Positions 42,970 to 53,300 of a stretch of DNA of 64,000 nucleotides are shown here, piece by piece. Each line of letters opens with the position of its first letter. Within the stretch, counting starts at the first letter, position 1. The position numbers and the translations under genes were made by a program. The notes beneath the pieces were generated by a model. It was given only the letters and a program-made list of their open reading frames with translations. It searched no databases and had not been told where the DNA came from. The DNA is from Amaurobius ferox (Eukaryota > Arthropoda > Arachnida > Araneae > Amaurobiidae), in the NCBI GenBank assembly GCA_951213105.1, contig OX578136.1:154883178-154947177 (forward strand), read 5' to 3'.

Positions 42970-43312
42970 ATTATAATTGCTTATTAAGAATTTTAAAATT
43001 TATTTTATCATAATACATGTGTTTTCTAAATGTAAATACATTATTATGACTACATAAGTTTCTTGTTTGTGCACTATACGTCTCAAAATATTGGTTTAAA
43101 AAAAGTGCGCCATCAATCCCGGAGTTATCCTATAATTTGTTTATGTATTTATTTGTTTTGTTCTAAGATATCGACCCCGATCTCGTATGATACCGCTTTC
43201 GATCTCTAGTTTTTCCGGCTTTTCTCTGATTCTGCCTCAATCTAAGCATGCTAAAATAATTTAATATGATCTGTTCAATAATGAACTTAAACTTACTTTA
43301 AGACAAATGAAA
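42970..43312. other. Intergenic DNA, nothing recognised
   Basis: AT-rich spacer between copies F and G. Confidence 0.5.
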
Positions 43313-44680
43313 ATATCTAATGCGGGCAGCAAATGACTTTCCTTATATAATGCAAGAATTTACTACTTTTACAGTCAAAAAATGATGTGTAAGGTCCACG
43401 GTACTGTGTTTTTATCGTTGAATTGTACATTTGGCAAATTTTTCGGTTGACTATATTTAAAACTATTTCAAAGTACCTAATTAACTTATATTTCGCTCAG
43501 CTCTAAATAAACAATTATCAATATTGATATCCTCAATAAGCGATGTAGTTTATATATTAAAATATATTAATAATATATTCATCAATTAGGCGTCATTTTT
43601 ATTAATTTATCGTCATTTTTGCAATTTTGACGATATTTTTGCCAATCTAGGGAGAAATATCGCCAAGTTGGCAATACTTTGCTAAATTATTCGCCATGTT
43701 CGCCAAATGCATCACCAAGTGTTACAGGCAAACGGAGAGAAGAGCATTTCTTATATACTAGAAGGTATGCCCGTCATATGACGGAAATCAGAATTTGCGA
43801 AACATTACTTCCCTTTTGGCGTCATTTTTATCAATTTGGCAACATTTTTGTCTCTTTGGCAATAGTTAGTCGTCATTTTAGCCGTCATTTTCATTGATGT
43901 AGCGTCATTTTTATCAATTTGGCGACATTTTCGTTAATTTGGCAACATTTAAAAAAGTCGCCAAGTTGGCGAAATTTCGCCAAAATCTCACCAAGCGTTA
44001 TGGACTAGAAATACGTTATTCTTATAATAGATAATGGCGCCCAAATAGAAAAGTATTATCCAATGTATATTTTTTTATGAATGGAACAAGCTAGATTCAC
44101 GAGATTGATGTCACCAAATTTTTCGCATGATATTACATATGAAAAGTAAATTTCACAATTGTTAATATTTTATTTATTTTTTAATTTTATGGGATTTTTT
44201 TATACACTTATTTGAATAATGTGCAATATCCTGAGAAATGTTTATGCTAGCGTTCTAGAGTTTATGTCAATCGTTTTCTAATGTAAAATTATGTAAGAAA
44301 TGACTATTTACGTAACTTTATTAAAGGTTTTGATTTTTTGATGATTTTTCAAAATTTCACTGGAAAATTTAGAGGGGGGTTCTAAACATTCAATTACGTT
44401 TAAAAGCAACAGGCTTTCAGTAATCACGGATTGTAATTTTTGTACCAAATATCATTCGAATAGCTCCATTCGTTCATGAGGTATAGTCTCCACAGACTCA
44501 CACACACACACAGAGAGACACACAGACACACACACACACACTCACACACATACATCACCTCAAAAATGCCTAATTCATGTTCAGGGATGCTTAAAACGTG
44601 CTCTCTCGTTGAAAACTCGAATTCGAATTTTCGACCCCGTCACAATACGTTGCTTATACATTATGTATATAAGGAAAGTA
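43313..44680 (+). mobile_element. Hairpin-ended repeat family 1, copy G (rearranged)
   Basis: Has a degenerate 5' end (TCTAATGCGGGCAGCAAATG) and the 3' terminal CATTATGTATATAAGGAAAG. It is longer than other copies because of about 180 bp of foreign DNA near 43385-43565 and a duplicated GTCATTTTTAT/CGCCAA section (43585-43990). Confidence 0.7.
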
Positions 44681-45402
44681 AAAAAATCTATAGGAAGAAA
44701 ATCCACTGGATCGTCTTAAAATTAGTATTCATTAAATTTTAGATAAATTTATAGTGAGAAACTTCAATAAAAATCAATTTGGAACTTAGAATTACACATC
44801 TGGAGCATTAGCAAATATCGGTGAACCTGTTTCACTCTTGTCGAAGCTCGTCAGCGCTGAATAGCTTTCAGCTGAACCGGCAACATCAAAATATGATATA
44901 AGCTACAATTTTGCAGGTATCAGTAGGAACTTACTTACATACGGACCACTTTCACTTTGGTCCTCTAAACTTCTGGAGCCCAAATTTTATTACGATAATC
45001 TGAAATCTTTAAACAGTGATTAAACAGCAGCATTATTCGTTTAAAACTATTTACTGGGGATTTTAGTAAAATCTGCATTGCTGTGGTCATCTGCACCTAG
45101 AGTGCTCTTTTATAGGAATTTGAATTAAATTCCAATATTTTATTTACTGTTCATAGTAAAAGAAAATGTTAAAATATTTGGTAAGGGAATCTCAAAACCA
45201 ACAATATGTTCCAGGGCCTCATCTTCTGTAAGTTATGCCTTGCGATACTTCGTAGCTGGCATTGAATTTACAGCGTTTCAAAGTTTGTAATTAGGCTAGA
45301 AGAGAAATAGAAAACTTCTAACAAGAGCGAAGTAAGTCCTAGGAGTACTGTGCTGGGAGTATTGAAACACGTCCCAGGGCCACTCTTTGACTCTGACACT
45401 AA
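44681..45402. other. Intergenic DNA, nothing recognised
   Basis: No coding or repeat structure identified. Confidence 0.5.
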
Positions 45403-45634
45403 ATGTATTCAGGAACTGTTCCAGATAGAGTATGTATTCAGGAACTGTTCCAGCTAGAGTATGTATTCAGGAACTGTTCCAGCTAGAGTATGTATTCAGG
45501 AACTGTTCCAGCTAGAGTATGTATTCAGGAAATGTTCCAGCTAGAGTATGTATTAAGGAACTGCTCCAGCTAGAGTATGTATTCAGGAACTGTTCCAGCT
45601 GGAGTATGTATTCAGGAACTGTTACAGCTGCTGA
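45403..45634. repeat. 29-bp minisatellite, eight units
   Basis: Eight head-to-tail copies of a 29-bp unit (TATTCAGGAACTGTTCCAGC then TAGAGTATG) with few differences. Because 29 is not a multiple of three, all three frames cycle through the same peptides, giving artefactual repeated open frames (45519-45837). Confidence 0.95.
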
Positions 45635-46092
45635 GCCCCACTTGTATTTCACTTCAGCCCCTCTCAGATATGTTTCTGGCTACGGCTCTGGGAATACTGC
45701 ACTGCGAGCATAATTCCAAACAATACTTACCAAGTGGGTGTATGACCAAAAGGGAGGGGAGGTTACAGTGCAGGATTTCGTTTTACAATGTAGACCCTAT
45801 TAAGAACAATTGCAATTATTCAGTCAATGGAGGGTAAGTTCCCTTGTCTACGCCACTGACTCCAAACAGTTGAGAAATGATAACATACAGTCAGGGTTAA
45901 GATAGCCTGGGGCAATAGGCGCAGCATTCTTTAGGGGTCCTTCATGCCCATTATCCTATTTTTCACAAGGGGAAAACAAAAATATTGTAATTTTCTCCAT
46001 AGTCTTTTACACAGGCAAATGTAAAGAGTTACTTAAAACTTTAGGTATGAAAGTGCAATGCAGTCTTGGGAAAAGCAAGAGCTACTTTTAAA
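45635..46092. other. Intergenic DNA, nothing recognised
   Basis: No domain or repeat identified. Confidence 0.45.
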
Positions 46093-47527
46093 TAAACTCT
46101 TTTGCAAAGAAAAGGAAGCACCCCCAAAAAGTAATCCAATCATCTCGAAATATCGCATGCAAATTCCTTTATACCAAGTATGCAAGTGATTAAATTTGCA
46201 AGGCCAATGAGTGTTAACTTCGATCATAGAGCGCGTTTCTACTGCGCAAATAGCATCCTATAAAACAGGTAAAAAATGTGGAAATGTGGAAGGTTTATCT
46301 TTGCTCGTTATCGGCGTTGTAATTCCGTGGAGACAGAACCAATAATGCCGTTACGATGTTCCAGAAGACATTATAAGCAATTAGGCAAGTTCGAACGTGG
46401 TCGTATAGTCGGAATGTCTGAAGCTTTCTGGTCATACCGAGCAGTAGGCCGCCACCTGCACCAAACGGACACTGCTGTGCAAAGGAGATGGCAGCAATGG
46501 TTGCTGCAAGGAAATCATCGGCGGAATGAAGGCTCTGGCGGGCCAAGGTGCACGAATGCGAGGCAAGATCGGATGATTGTGCGACAGGCCCGAACTGGCC
46601 CAACGGCGTCATTGTCCGACATCCAACGTGCTACAACCTCTTTCATACCACACGTACTACTTCCACCATCTCACAGCGTTTGGAGGTGAGGTTACGCCCA
46701 TGGCACCCTTTAAGACGTCTGCCCATAACCCCAGAACATCGACAGAGCCGTTTGGAGTGGTGTTGTAGCCGAGCATCATGGCTGCCAGCAGACTGGCATC
46801 GCATAGTGTTCAGCGATGAATCACGCTTCAGTCTTTCAACAGATGACCATCGGGTACGTGTGTGGAGGCTCCAGGGCCATCGATCCTAATCAGACTTTGT
46901 TTAACACAGACACACAGTCATTACCCCTAATGCGATGGTGTGGGGTGTTATCTCTTACGACAGCAGGTCGCCCCTAGTCGTTTTGCGTACAACTTTAACA
47001 GCTCAGCGATATGTTGATGAAATCCTGGGGCCGCTTGCGTTACTCTTCATGGTATGACATTTTGGGGTCATTTTACAACAAGATAATGCCACGCCACATA
47101 CGGCTCGCATATCTGTGGACTGTATCCGTGCTGTTGATACTGTTCCTTGACCAGCAAGTTCACCAGACATTTCGCCAAACGAGCTTGTATGGGACATGCT
47201 AGGCTGCCAGATTCAGGCACCCCGAAATGTAGCAGATCTGGAGCAACAATTGAGGAATGCCTAGCAGAATGTATCGCAGGATGGCATTAAGAAACTTTAT
47301 CACTTCTTACCTAGACGTGTACAAGCATGCATTGCCGCCACGGGGGGTTTCACCAATTACTGATTTGAAAATTCAATGTGCTATTGCTAACCATTGAGGG
47401 GTCCTGCGGCCTTGATTTTGTAATCATTTTATTACCTATGTATGAGCTGTACGCATATTTAATTTCAATAAAAGCAGTCACTTTCGTCATGGTGCCTCGT
47501 TTTTGTCTTTATTTGCAAAAGAGTGTA
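46093..47527 (+). mobile_element. Tc1-like DNA transposon, second copy, different subfamily
   Basis: The left end AACTCTTTTGCAAA (46095) and right end TTTGCAAAAGAGTG (ending 47525) are inverted repeats; TA occurs at both boundaries (46093-46094, 47526-47527). Length is 1431 bp. The ends differ from those of the element at 28854, so the two are separate subfamilies. Confidence 0.88.
46345..47362 (+). pseudogene. Tc1-like transposase, broken
   Basis: N-terminal frame: MPLRCSRRHYKQLGKFERGR, then RAVGRHLHQTDTAVQRRWQQ (helix-turn-helix), then RQDRMIVRQA. After a frame shift near 46660: RRLPITPEHRQSRLEW, DWHRIVFSDESRF (first catalytic Asp), VRVWRLQGHRS, a stop, VITPNAMVWGVISYDS, LQQDNATPHTARIS (second Asp), a TGA in place of a Trp codon near 47147, then SPDISPNELVWD (final Glu retained), and a C-terminal PRRVQACIAATGGFTNY. 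All three catalytic acidic residues are still readable, unlike in the copy at 29103, but there are at least one frameshift and several stops. Confidence 0.88.
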
Positions 47528-48102
47528 CATCTATCTTGAACGACATTAAATTTGACTCATTTTTCAGGAACTAAAAATTTGTATGGAATATTTCCCCTCT
47601 TCCTTCCTGAAAGAATATGTATAAAAGTTGCAATTAAGAAACTAAATATTAGGCATTAAATGCAGTAAATAATGATTAATTCATCCAACTAATTCAGAGA
47701 GGCCAGGATTTGAAAAATAATGCAAGTTTTTAGGATATAATTGCAAAAGTTTAGTATAAGCATGATTTTGGGGCCCATAAAACCTGGGTCCTTAAGACGT
47801 AATCCAGGCTTGCATGCAGTGGCGTAGTAATAATTTTGGAGGTTCTACGAGTACGATAAATCTTATTCGGAGACCCTTCGACGTCATCGAACATAAAATT
47901 GTGTGGTGGTGACGTGACAGTTCAATGACAATAGAAATAATTGGACATGAAATGAAGTTATTTTCATTTCATTAATTTTTAGAGCAATGCTTTTAGTGCT
48001 GCCAAGAGTCATTACTACTTTCATATTTTACAGACCTCCCCTTATACACTTTTTTATATTAAAATTTTGTCTGCAATATACAACTTCAGAGTTGAAAATA
48101 TC
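47528..48102. other. Intergenic DNA, nothing recognised
   Basis: No coding or repeat structure identified. Confidence 0.5.
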
Positions 48103-48307
48103 TTTACAAACAGTGTTTCTTTCAGGACTTTTTGACAGGGAGGATAGCGAATGAAATTTTAGGGGGAGGGGGCAAGTTTTTTATTTGCCCTATATAAATA
48201 TATCTAAATGCTGTATCATATAAATAGAAGCTAGGTTAACATAAAATGTCTCTGGAGGGGGGCTTCGCCCCCCCGAAGGTATGCCTGAAGGAAACACTGT
48301 TTACAAA
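48103..48307. mobile_element. hAT-type MITE with perfect 8-bp target duplication
   Basis: TTTACAAA at 48103-48110 and 48300-48307 flanks a 189-bp element that starts CAGTGTTTCTTTCAGG and ends CCTGAAGGAAACACTG. An 8-bp duplication and a CAGTG start are hAT hallmarks. The interior contains a GGGGGGCTTCGCCCCCC hairpin (about 48257-48274). A related sequence lies inverted at about 61012-61210. Confidence 0.9.
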
Positions 48308-49122
48308 CCATGCGTCTTTAGAATTCCCTGTGAATTTGCTTTTCGTCGGTCCTGGAATTATTTTTGCTTTGCTCTTTTCCCAAGTTTACATATTTTAAAA
48401 GTTAAATATATATTGTAATGTGTGTGGGATAGTTTTAAAAACAGAGAATAGCAAATAAACTATTTATTGAGGACACAAACAGCATACATTTTGGCTAATA
48501 AAGTAAGTTTCAAATTGGGATTTAAATTATTTACTTTAGAGTTAAAATAAAAATAGGAAAGTATTAATATAAAAGTAATCATATATACATTTATCGCTTT
48601 TTGAGTATTATACCGACCTCCGATGGGGACCTTTAAAACATACCGCTATTTTGCACTCATCTTTTACATTTCAAATATAAAAGTTATAAATGGCATGTGC
48701 GCAAGTTACGAAACACAGTGCAAACAATAAAACACGCAAAATAATGGAAATAGAGATTTAAATATATTTTAGAAGTAATGGAAAATGTTTCCCTTTTCTA
48801 ACTTTGCGGCAATTTAAACTTCCAAAAATGTTTTTTTTTTTTTTTACTTTTAAATGTAAATATTAAAAACATGTTTTTATTTAAAAAAATTAAATAGCAA
48901 AAAAAATTACTTTCTATGCTTTATATTAAAAAGCTTTTGGTTACTTCAATTTAAATTTAAAATGTAAGTTTTCAAGCACACAAGTACTTAGGCTGTAAAG
49001 TCACATTCCAAACGTACACTGTATTAGAATTTGTTAGTATGTTTCAGTTTTGACACTAAACATGTGGTGGTCGGTATAATACTCAATTACCCACTTAGTT
49101 TTAATAGAGATATTTTTTCATC
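48308..49122. other. Intergenic DNA downstream of the MATH-BTB gene
   Basis: Very AT-rich, including a poly-T run near 48832-48844. Being downstream of a minus-strand gene it would contain its 3' UTR, but I cannot define the end. Confidence 0.4.
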
Positions 49123-50244
49123 TTAACTGTTATAGTCATCAGATAAGACTTCCATAGTATCAGACAACTGGAAGTATGCTTCAGGGTGGTTCTTTTTCAA
49201 ATTCGTCCATGATTCAAGTTTCATGATTTGATTGATGTTTTTGGATATAAATATATCGCATTTGGCTTGTAAAGGAGATAAATTATTAATTTTTGAAAAT
49301 ACATATATCTCTAATACATTTTGTAACGACAAATTACTCCACATAAAATCACAGCAATATGTTTGCAGATACAGCATATTGAATTTGCCAGCAGCTGCAA
49401 AAAGGGCAAAACATATTTCAGCAGATGGAATTCTGGCGTTCCCAGTGTAGATGTACTGCAAAAGATATATCATTGTAGGACAGTCCACATCTTTAATGAC
49501 TAAGATATGCCGCGCATTGAATTGTTCTTTACATTCTTCAATAAGATTAGCAAAAACTGTTGAACGAGAGGCCAAGATGAGTTTGTGAACTAAATATGTC
49601 TCATGACCAACCGACAAGTATAAGTCCGCAAACCGACAGTTTCCGTAAAGGAACTTTATATCATTCAGCAATATATTTTCGTGTCGATTTAGTTCCTTTT
49701 CTTCGCCAACGCACGCATTGAGAAATTTGCTTTCTGTGCTTCTGAAAAATTTGATGTCACACCATACCGTTAGTTCATGGTTCACCAAAAAATCTTCTAT
49801 CAGGGCTTTTTCCATAAATTTCCTGTATCCATAATCAAACTTTGGATGTCCTGCACTAATGTCCAGAGGATTCAAACTGTAATAGCAATGGTATTCTTCA
49901 TTAACAATTTTAATTTCAAACGTTCCCTTTATTGGATCGTCCTTAAAATCATTAGTGGTTAAATATGCACCAATGTAATCCTCCTCAGGCGTTAGAGCAA
50001 TCTGCCAATGAACACGGGGGAGAATGGGGCAGATAAATATAGGACTCAAGATAGCAGAACTAAATGCTGTAAGATTTTCACTTTTAGCATCAATTATCCA
50101 CTTGTGCTTGTAAAAGAATGGATTCATATCATTAGACTTGTTTGACGAAGATGCAAGCATGATTGACATTACCCCATTCGTTATTGACTTCAATACGGTT
50201 TGTGAAATTGTCCAGGTAAGGCACAGAATTAATGACAGCAACAC
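49123..50244 (-). CDS. MATH-BTB (speckle-type POZ / TDPOZ-like) protein
   Basis: A single uninterrupted frame of 373 codons. Residues about 46-165 fit a MATH domain (HKWIIDAKSE start; the HWQIALTPEEDYIGAYL strand pair; the ELTVWCDIKFF end). Residues about 192-300 are a BTB/POZ domain: GNCRFADLYLSVGHETYLVH, KLILASRSTVFANLI, IYLLQYIYTGNARI, AAGKFNMLYLQTYC. The remainder (about 301-362) is a BACK-like helical tail. Such proteins act as substrate adaptors for Cullin-3 ubiquitin ligases, MATH binding the substrate and BTB binding Cul3 (family knowledge). The start is uncertain: Met26 (50169) or Met40 (50127) fits intracellular relatives better, since the upstream MLLSLILCLT would be an out-of-place hydrophobic leader. 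The family is strongly expanded in spiders. The lack of introns fits a retrocopy or a young tandem-type duplicate. Confidence 0.85.
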   Translation of the reverse strand: MLLSLILCLTWTISQTVLKSITNGVMSIMLASSSNKSNDMNPFFYKHKWIIDAKSENLTAFSSAILSPIFICPILPRVHWQIALTPEEDYIGAYLTTNDFKDDPIKGTFEIKIVNEEYHCYYSLNPLDISAGHPKFDYGYRKFMEKALIEDFLVNHELTVWCDIKFFRSTESKFLNACVGEEKELNRHENILLNDIKFLYGNCRFADLYLSVGHETYLVHKLILASRSTVFANLIEECKEQFNARHILVIKDVDCPTMIYLLQYIYTGNARIPSAEICFALFAAAGKFNMLYLQTYCCDFMWSNLSLQNVLEIYVFSKINNLSPLQAKCDIFISKNINQIMKLESWTNLKKNHPEAYFQLSDTMEVLSDDYNS

Positions 50245-50337
50245 AAACTTTGACTTTTCAAGGAAGGATAGATTTGTTCAGATAAGTAAGTCACTAGATT
50301 AATGCCAACGTACATTAGGCCTTTAAATAGATTAGTT

Positions 50338-50415
50338 TACAGAAGATGTTTACAGAAATCACAGTTTACAGAAATCACATGTTTACAGAAATCACATGTT
50401 TACAGAAATCACAGT
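50338..50415. repeat. ~19-bp tandem repeat
   Basis: About four copies of TGTTTACAGAAATCACA-type units just upstream of the MATH-BTB ORF. Some units lack two bases. Confidence 0.85.
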
Positions 50416-51545
50416 GATAAAATGCACGTTTCACTTGTTATGTTGAGGTATAAAAGGTTCTTACAACGAAAGCAGGTACTTGATTGATAGGGATGTTTTT
50501 TGTTTAAGAAAAGTAGGCAAGGTTTATTCAAGAAACGCACATAATTGACGATGCTTTCCTCTGACACATTGAGCAAAATGTATCTGTCCAAAGAAGATAA
50601 TGTCTTAATAAAATTTAGGCACAAGAAGACATAGATTTGATTGATTCAGGCTTACTCCAACATATCTTCGACATATATATTTAAAGTAAGCAAGCAATTA
50701 CTTGCCATTAACGCATTATCACTTCTCTATTTATAGAAGAGATTGAGACGACACATTTGATTAACGTTGAAGCACTTTGATTTGTCCATACACAAATGCA
50801 CCAAATAGTTAAAAAAAATTGTAAAATAAAGAGAATGGTCCATAGAAGACACACTATAAACACATATTAGTTGAATTATACGTAGATGCTGTATGATGTA
50901 TCGAGGTATACAAGTGATTTGATCAGACAAGACATAATAAACATACAATGAATTGCCACAAAAACTTCTGCTTTGTAGAATATATAGATGTGATATTTCA
51001 GGGGAAGGTGTTAGAATAATGCCTCCACAGTCAGGAAACCAAGATTTGCTCAAAGAAGACACATCCACATCATTGCCCTCTCACACTTGTCGAATTTGGA
51101 GATGTCCAAAACAAGTCGTTTATTTATCTGATGGTTTCAATGAGTTTAGAACCAAACACCTGAAACCAGCAACTCTTAGTATTATACATTTCGAATTACA
51201 AATTATTGAAATAAAGGAATTTATTTCAAATCTATATATACTTATTTCTAAGTGTACGTCTGTCTATTTGTAACGCCCTATTTAAGCAGTTCCTGAGGCT
51301 TGCAATTTGGCACAAGTGCCAATTGTTCCATAAAACCCCTGGGAAAAATTGAATTTTTCAAAAATGATCAGAAAAGATAGATTTCCATACCAAATTGTTC
51401 AAACGTGAAATGACAGAAAAGCTTACTTCGCAATAAGGTAGATATTTCAAATTTGGAGTGAGAGTACTTAGTTCAAAATTTTTTCCAATATTGTTACTTT
51501 AGGTACACTAAACATAGGCACTGTCACGTGGGTGCTAGGGGTGCT
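50416..51545. other. Intergenic DNA upstream of the MATH-BTB gene
   Basis: Contains short open frames on both strands (50727-51068 minus, 50953-51273 plus) with no recognised domain. It may include promoter or 5' exons of the MATH-BTB gene, but nothing can be pinned down. Confidence 0.4.
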
Positions 51546-51564
51546 TCAACACCACCATTACAAT

Positions 51565-51683
51565 GCCAACGGCCCTACCGTGCTGAAAACACCGGTTCTC
51601 GTTAGATCACCGAAGTCAAGCAGCATCGGGCGCGGTTAGTACTTGGGTGGGTGACAACTTGGGAACACCACGTGCTGTTGGCA
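51565..51683 (+). rRNA. 5S rRNA sequence (retroposed copy, probably not a functional gene)
   Basis: 119 nt starting GCCAACGGCCCTACCGTGCT and ending CGTGCTGTTGGCA. Internal conserved stretches are visible: ACCGGTTCTCG, GATCACCGAAGTCAAGCAGC, ATCGGGCGCGGTTAGTACTT, GGGTGGGTGAC and GGGAACACCACGTGC. The 5' GCCAAC pairs with the 3' GTTGGC as in a real 5S helix I. It has several departures from the usual metazoan sequence (for example GACAACTTGGGAA where GACCGCCTGGGAA is typical). Being inside a target-duplicated insertion, it is a retroposed copy, though pol III promoter elements may persist. Confidence 0.9.
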
Positions 51684-51688
51684 CTTTT

Positions 51689-51949
51689 CGGGCACGGTAG
51701 CCCGGTGGTTTGCTCGCTGGATTTACACGCTGCCACAACTGCTGCAGTGTTCATGCGGAGTACGATCACGTTAAACATGTAGGTAAGTCCTTCTGAGAGG
51801 TTGGTGGTAGGGGAAGGAGGGTACGGTCCCTGTGGATGCCTCCCCCACTGGGTTCCGGTCTAAATTGGGTGGCATTTCCCGGCCGTCCAAACGGTTACCT
51901 TACACATTTTCTGGTAGGTCGGACGGTCGGGGTCTCAACAACAATAACA
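51689..51949 (+). mobile_element. tRNA-derived SINE, downstream half of the 5S chimera
   Basis: Same family as 20404-20688. The tRNA head is shortened: the A box region GGTAGCCCGGTGGTTTGCTC is present, but the segment holding the B box GGTTCGA is missing, so its own pol III promoter is crippled. Body and CAA-type tail are otherwise normal. Confidence 0.88.
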
Positions 51950-51989
51950 ACACCTCCATTACAAATTGCGCAAACACTCCTTTTCAATT

Positions 51990-53300
51990 AACAACTGCCC
52001 TTATTCCAACAATTTTCAGTTTCTCTCTCTCTTTTTTTTAAAGTCGTTATTTTATTTATATTTTTATGATTTTATTTATCGGAGATCAGCAATCCCAATT
52101 GCAAAGCACCCACCAATGCATAGCACCCCCCAATTGTGACAGCCTAACGCCACCTATGACACTAAAATGGTCGATTTGCTTAACAGAAACGGCTTTATTT
52201 TGATGAGACGGAGACTTGACAGATAGTACACGAATCAATCATTTAATAGCCCCCCCCCCTCTACCCCCTAAGATTTTTTTAAATATTCATTTAAGGTGAT
52301 TTTCTCTGCTAAAACGTTCGAGTTATAAAATAATAGAAAAACATACTTCACTACGACTTTCAGACTTGAAATAAAGTGCAAAAAATAAATCATTCGATAG
52401 TAAAAAGAAATACTATATATATATCAGTTTTAAGAATTTATTTTTAATGTTGTCTCTCACCAAAATGTTCGATTTGCCGATTAAATGCGAATCGCCCTAT
52501 TTCAACTGAGATAGAGACCTGGTATTTGATATACGGATCAATCGTTGGGTAAAAAGTAAAAATCGGATTATACTAAAAAGTAAAAATTGGATTATTCTAA
52601 ATTATACATTTGGGGTATCGATCGAAATGAAAACGTTTGAAATATAGAATGCTCAGAAAGAACCCTTTAATATGAAATAGAGGCTTAAAATTTGATGTCA
52701 GGGTAGATTGTTGGATATTTAGAAGGTCGGTAATTACAATATATGTTATTTAAGGGGGTGTTGTACACCAAAATGTTTAATTTGTCAAATAAATGAGAAA
52801 AGCTTTTATTTAGTTAAGATATAAACATTGTTCAATATTTTGATAGAAACCTCAGAAAAAATATCATGGTTTTAAAACATTGCATTTGGAGTGGGATGGG
52901 GTTATATGCCAAAACGTCCGAAATGTGGACTGTTCGGCAAACAATCTTTCAATTAAGATAAACATAAGATTTTTTAAATTTTATATATGAAATACTATAT
53001 GGACGACAACCACGGATAAAATCGAATTATTCGAAAATTTACATATGAAAGGGGTGAAATTTCAAAATTTGCGTGGTTTGAACAGACAAACAAACCCCAC
53101 CTCCAATGGTATAAACTTGATATTTGGTACTAGGGTAAGCAGTTCGTTAGTAAGAAGGGTGGAAAATCAGTTTTTAAAAACATATGTGCTACTTTATGGG
53201 TGCCAAACATCAAACAGTTTAATTTGTCGAATATATAAAAACGTTCCCTTTATGTGAGCTACAGAGATAGAATTGTGTACACGGGTAAAGAATTAAACAA
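51990..53300. repeat. Degenerate tandem or segmental repeats of ~250-310 bp
   Basis: A recurring phrase, RCCAAAAYGTYCRATTTGYC followed by AAATGCGAA..C..TATTT.A.CTGAGATAGA, appears at about 52159, 52457, 52768, 52908 and 53205, each followed by a clause resembling ACGGATCAATCRTTGGGTAA. The order is the same each time but identity is low and the spacing irregular. A weaker instance may occur near 51397. No coding. Confidence 0.5.

Larger units (their letters stand above)
51549..51964 (+). mobile_element. Chimeric retroposed unit: 5S rRNA fused to tRNA-derived SINE
   Basis: ACACCACCATTACAA (51549-51563) and ACACCTCCATTACAA (51950-51964) form a 15-bp target duplication with one mismatch. Between them lie a nearly complete 5S rRNA sequence (51565-51683), a TTTT terminator-like run (51685-51688) and a 285-bp-family SINE (51689-51949) ending in a CAA-rich tail. 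The single duplication around the pair shows they inserted together. Confidence 0.82.

Noticed and set aside
45403..45634. CRISPR array
   Set aside because: Units are contiguous with no spacers, in a eukaryotic genome; it is a minisatellite.
45519..45837. Protein with Cys/Tyr-rich repeats
   Set aside because: Product of the 29-bp minisatellite in different frames.
50170..50244. Signal peptide on the MATH-BTB protein
   Set aside because: MLLSLILCLT is hydrophobic, but MATH-BTB adaptors are intracellular and downstream Met codons give a more usual N-terminus; probably upstream non-coding sequence that happens to be open.
51565..51683. Functional 5S rRNA gene
   Set aside because: It is inside an insertion with one target duplication shared with a SINE and has departures from conserved 5S positions, so it is a retroposed copy.
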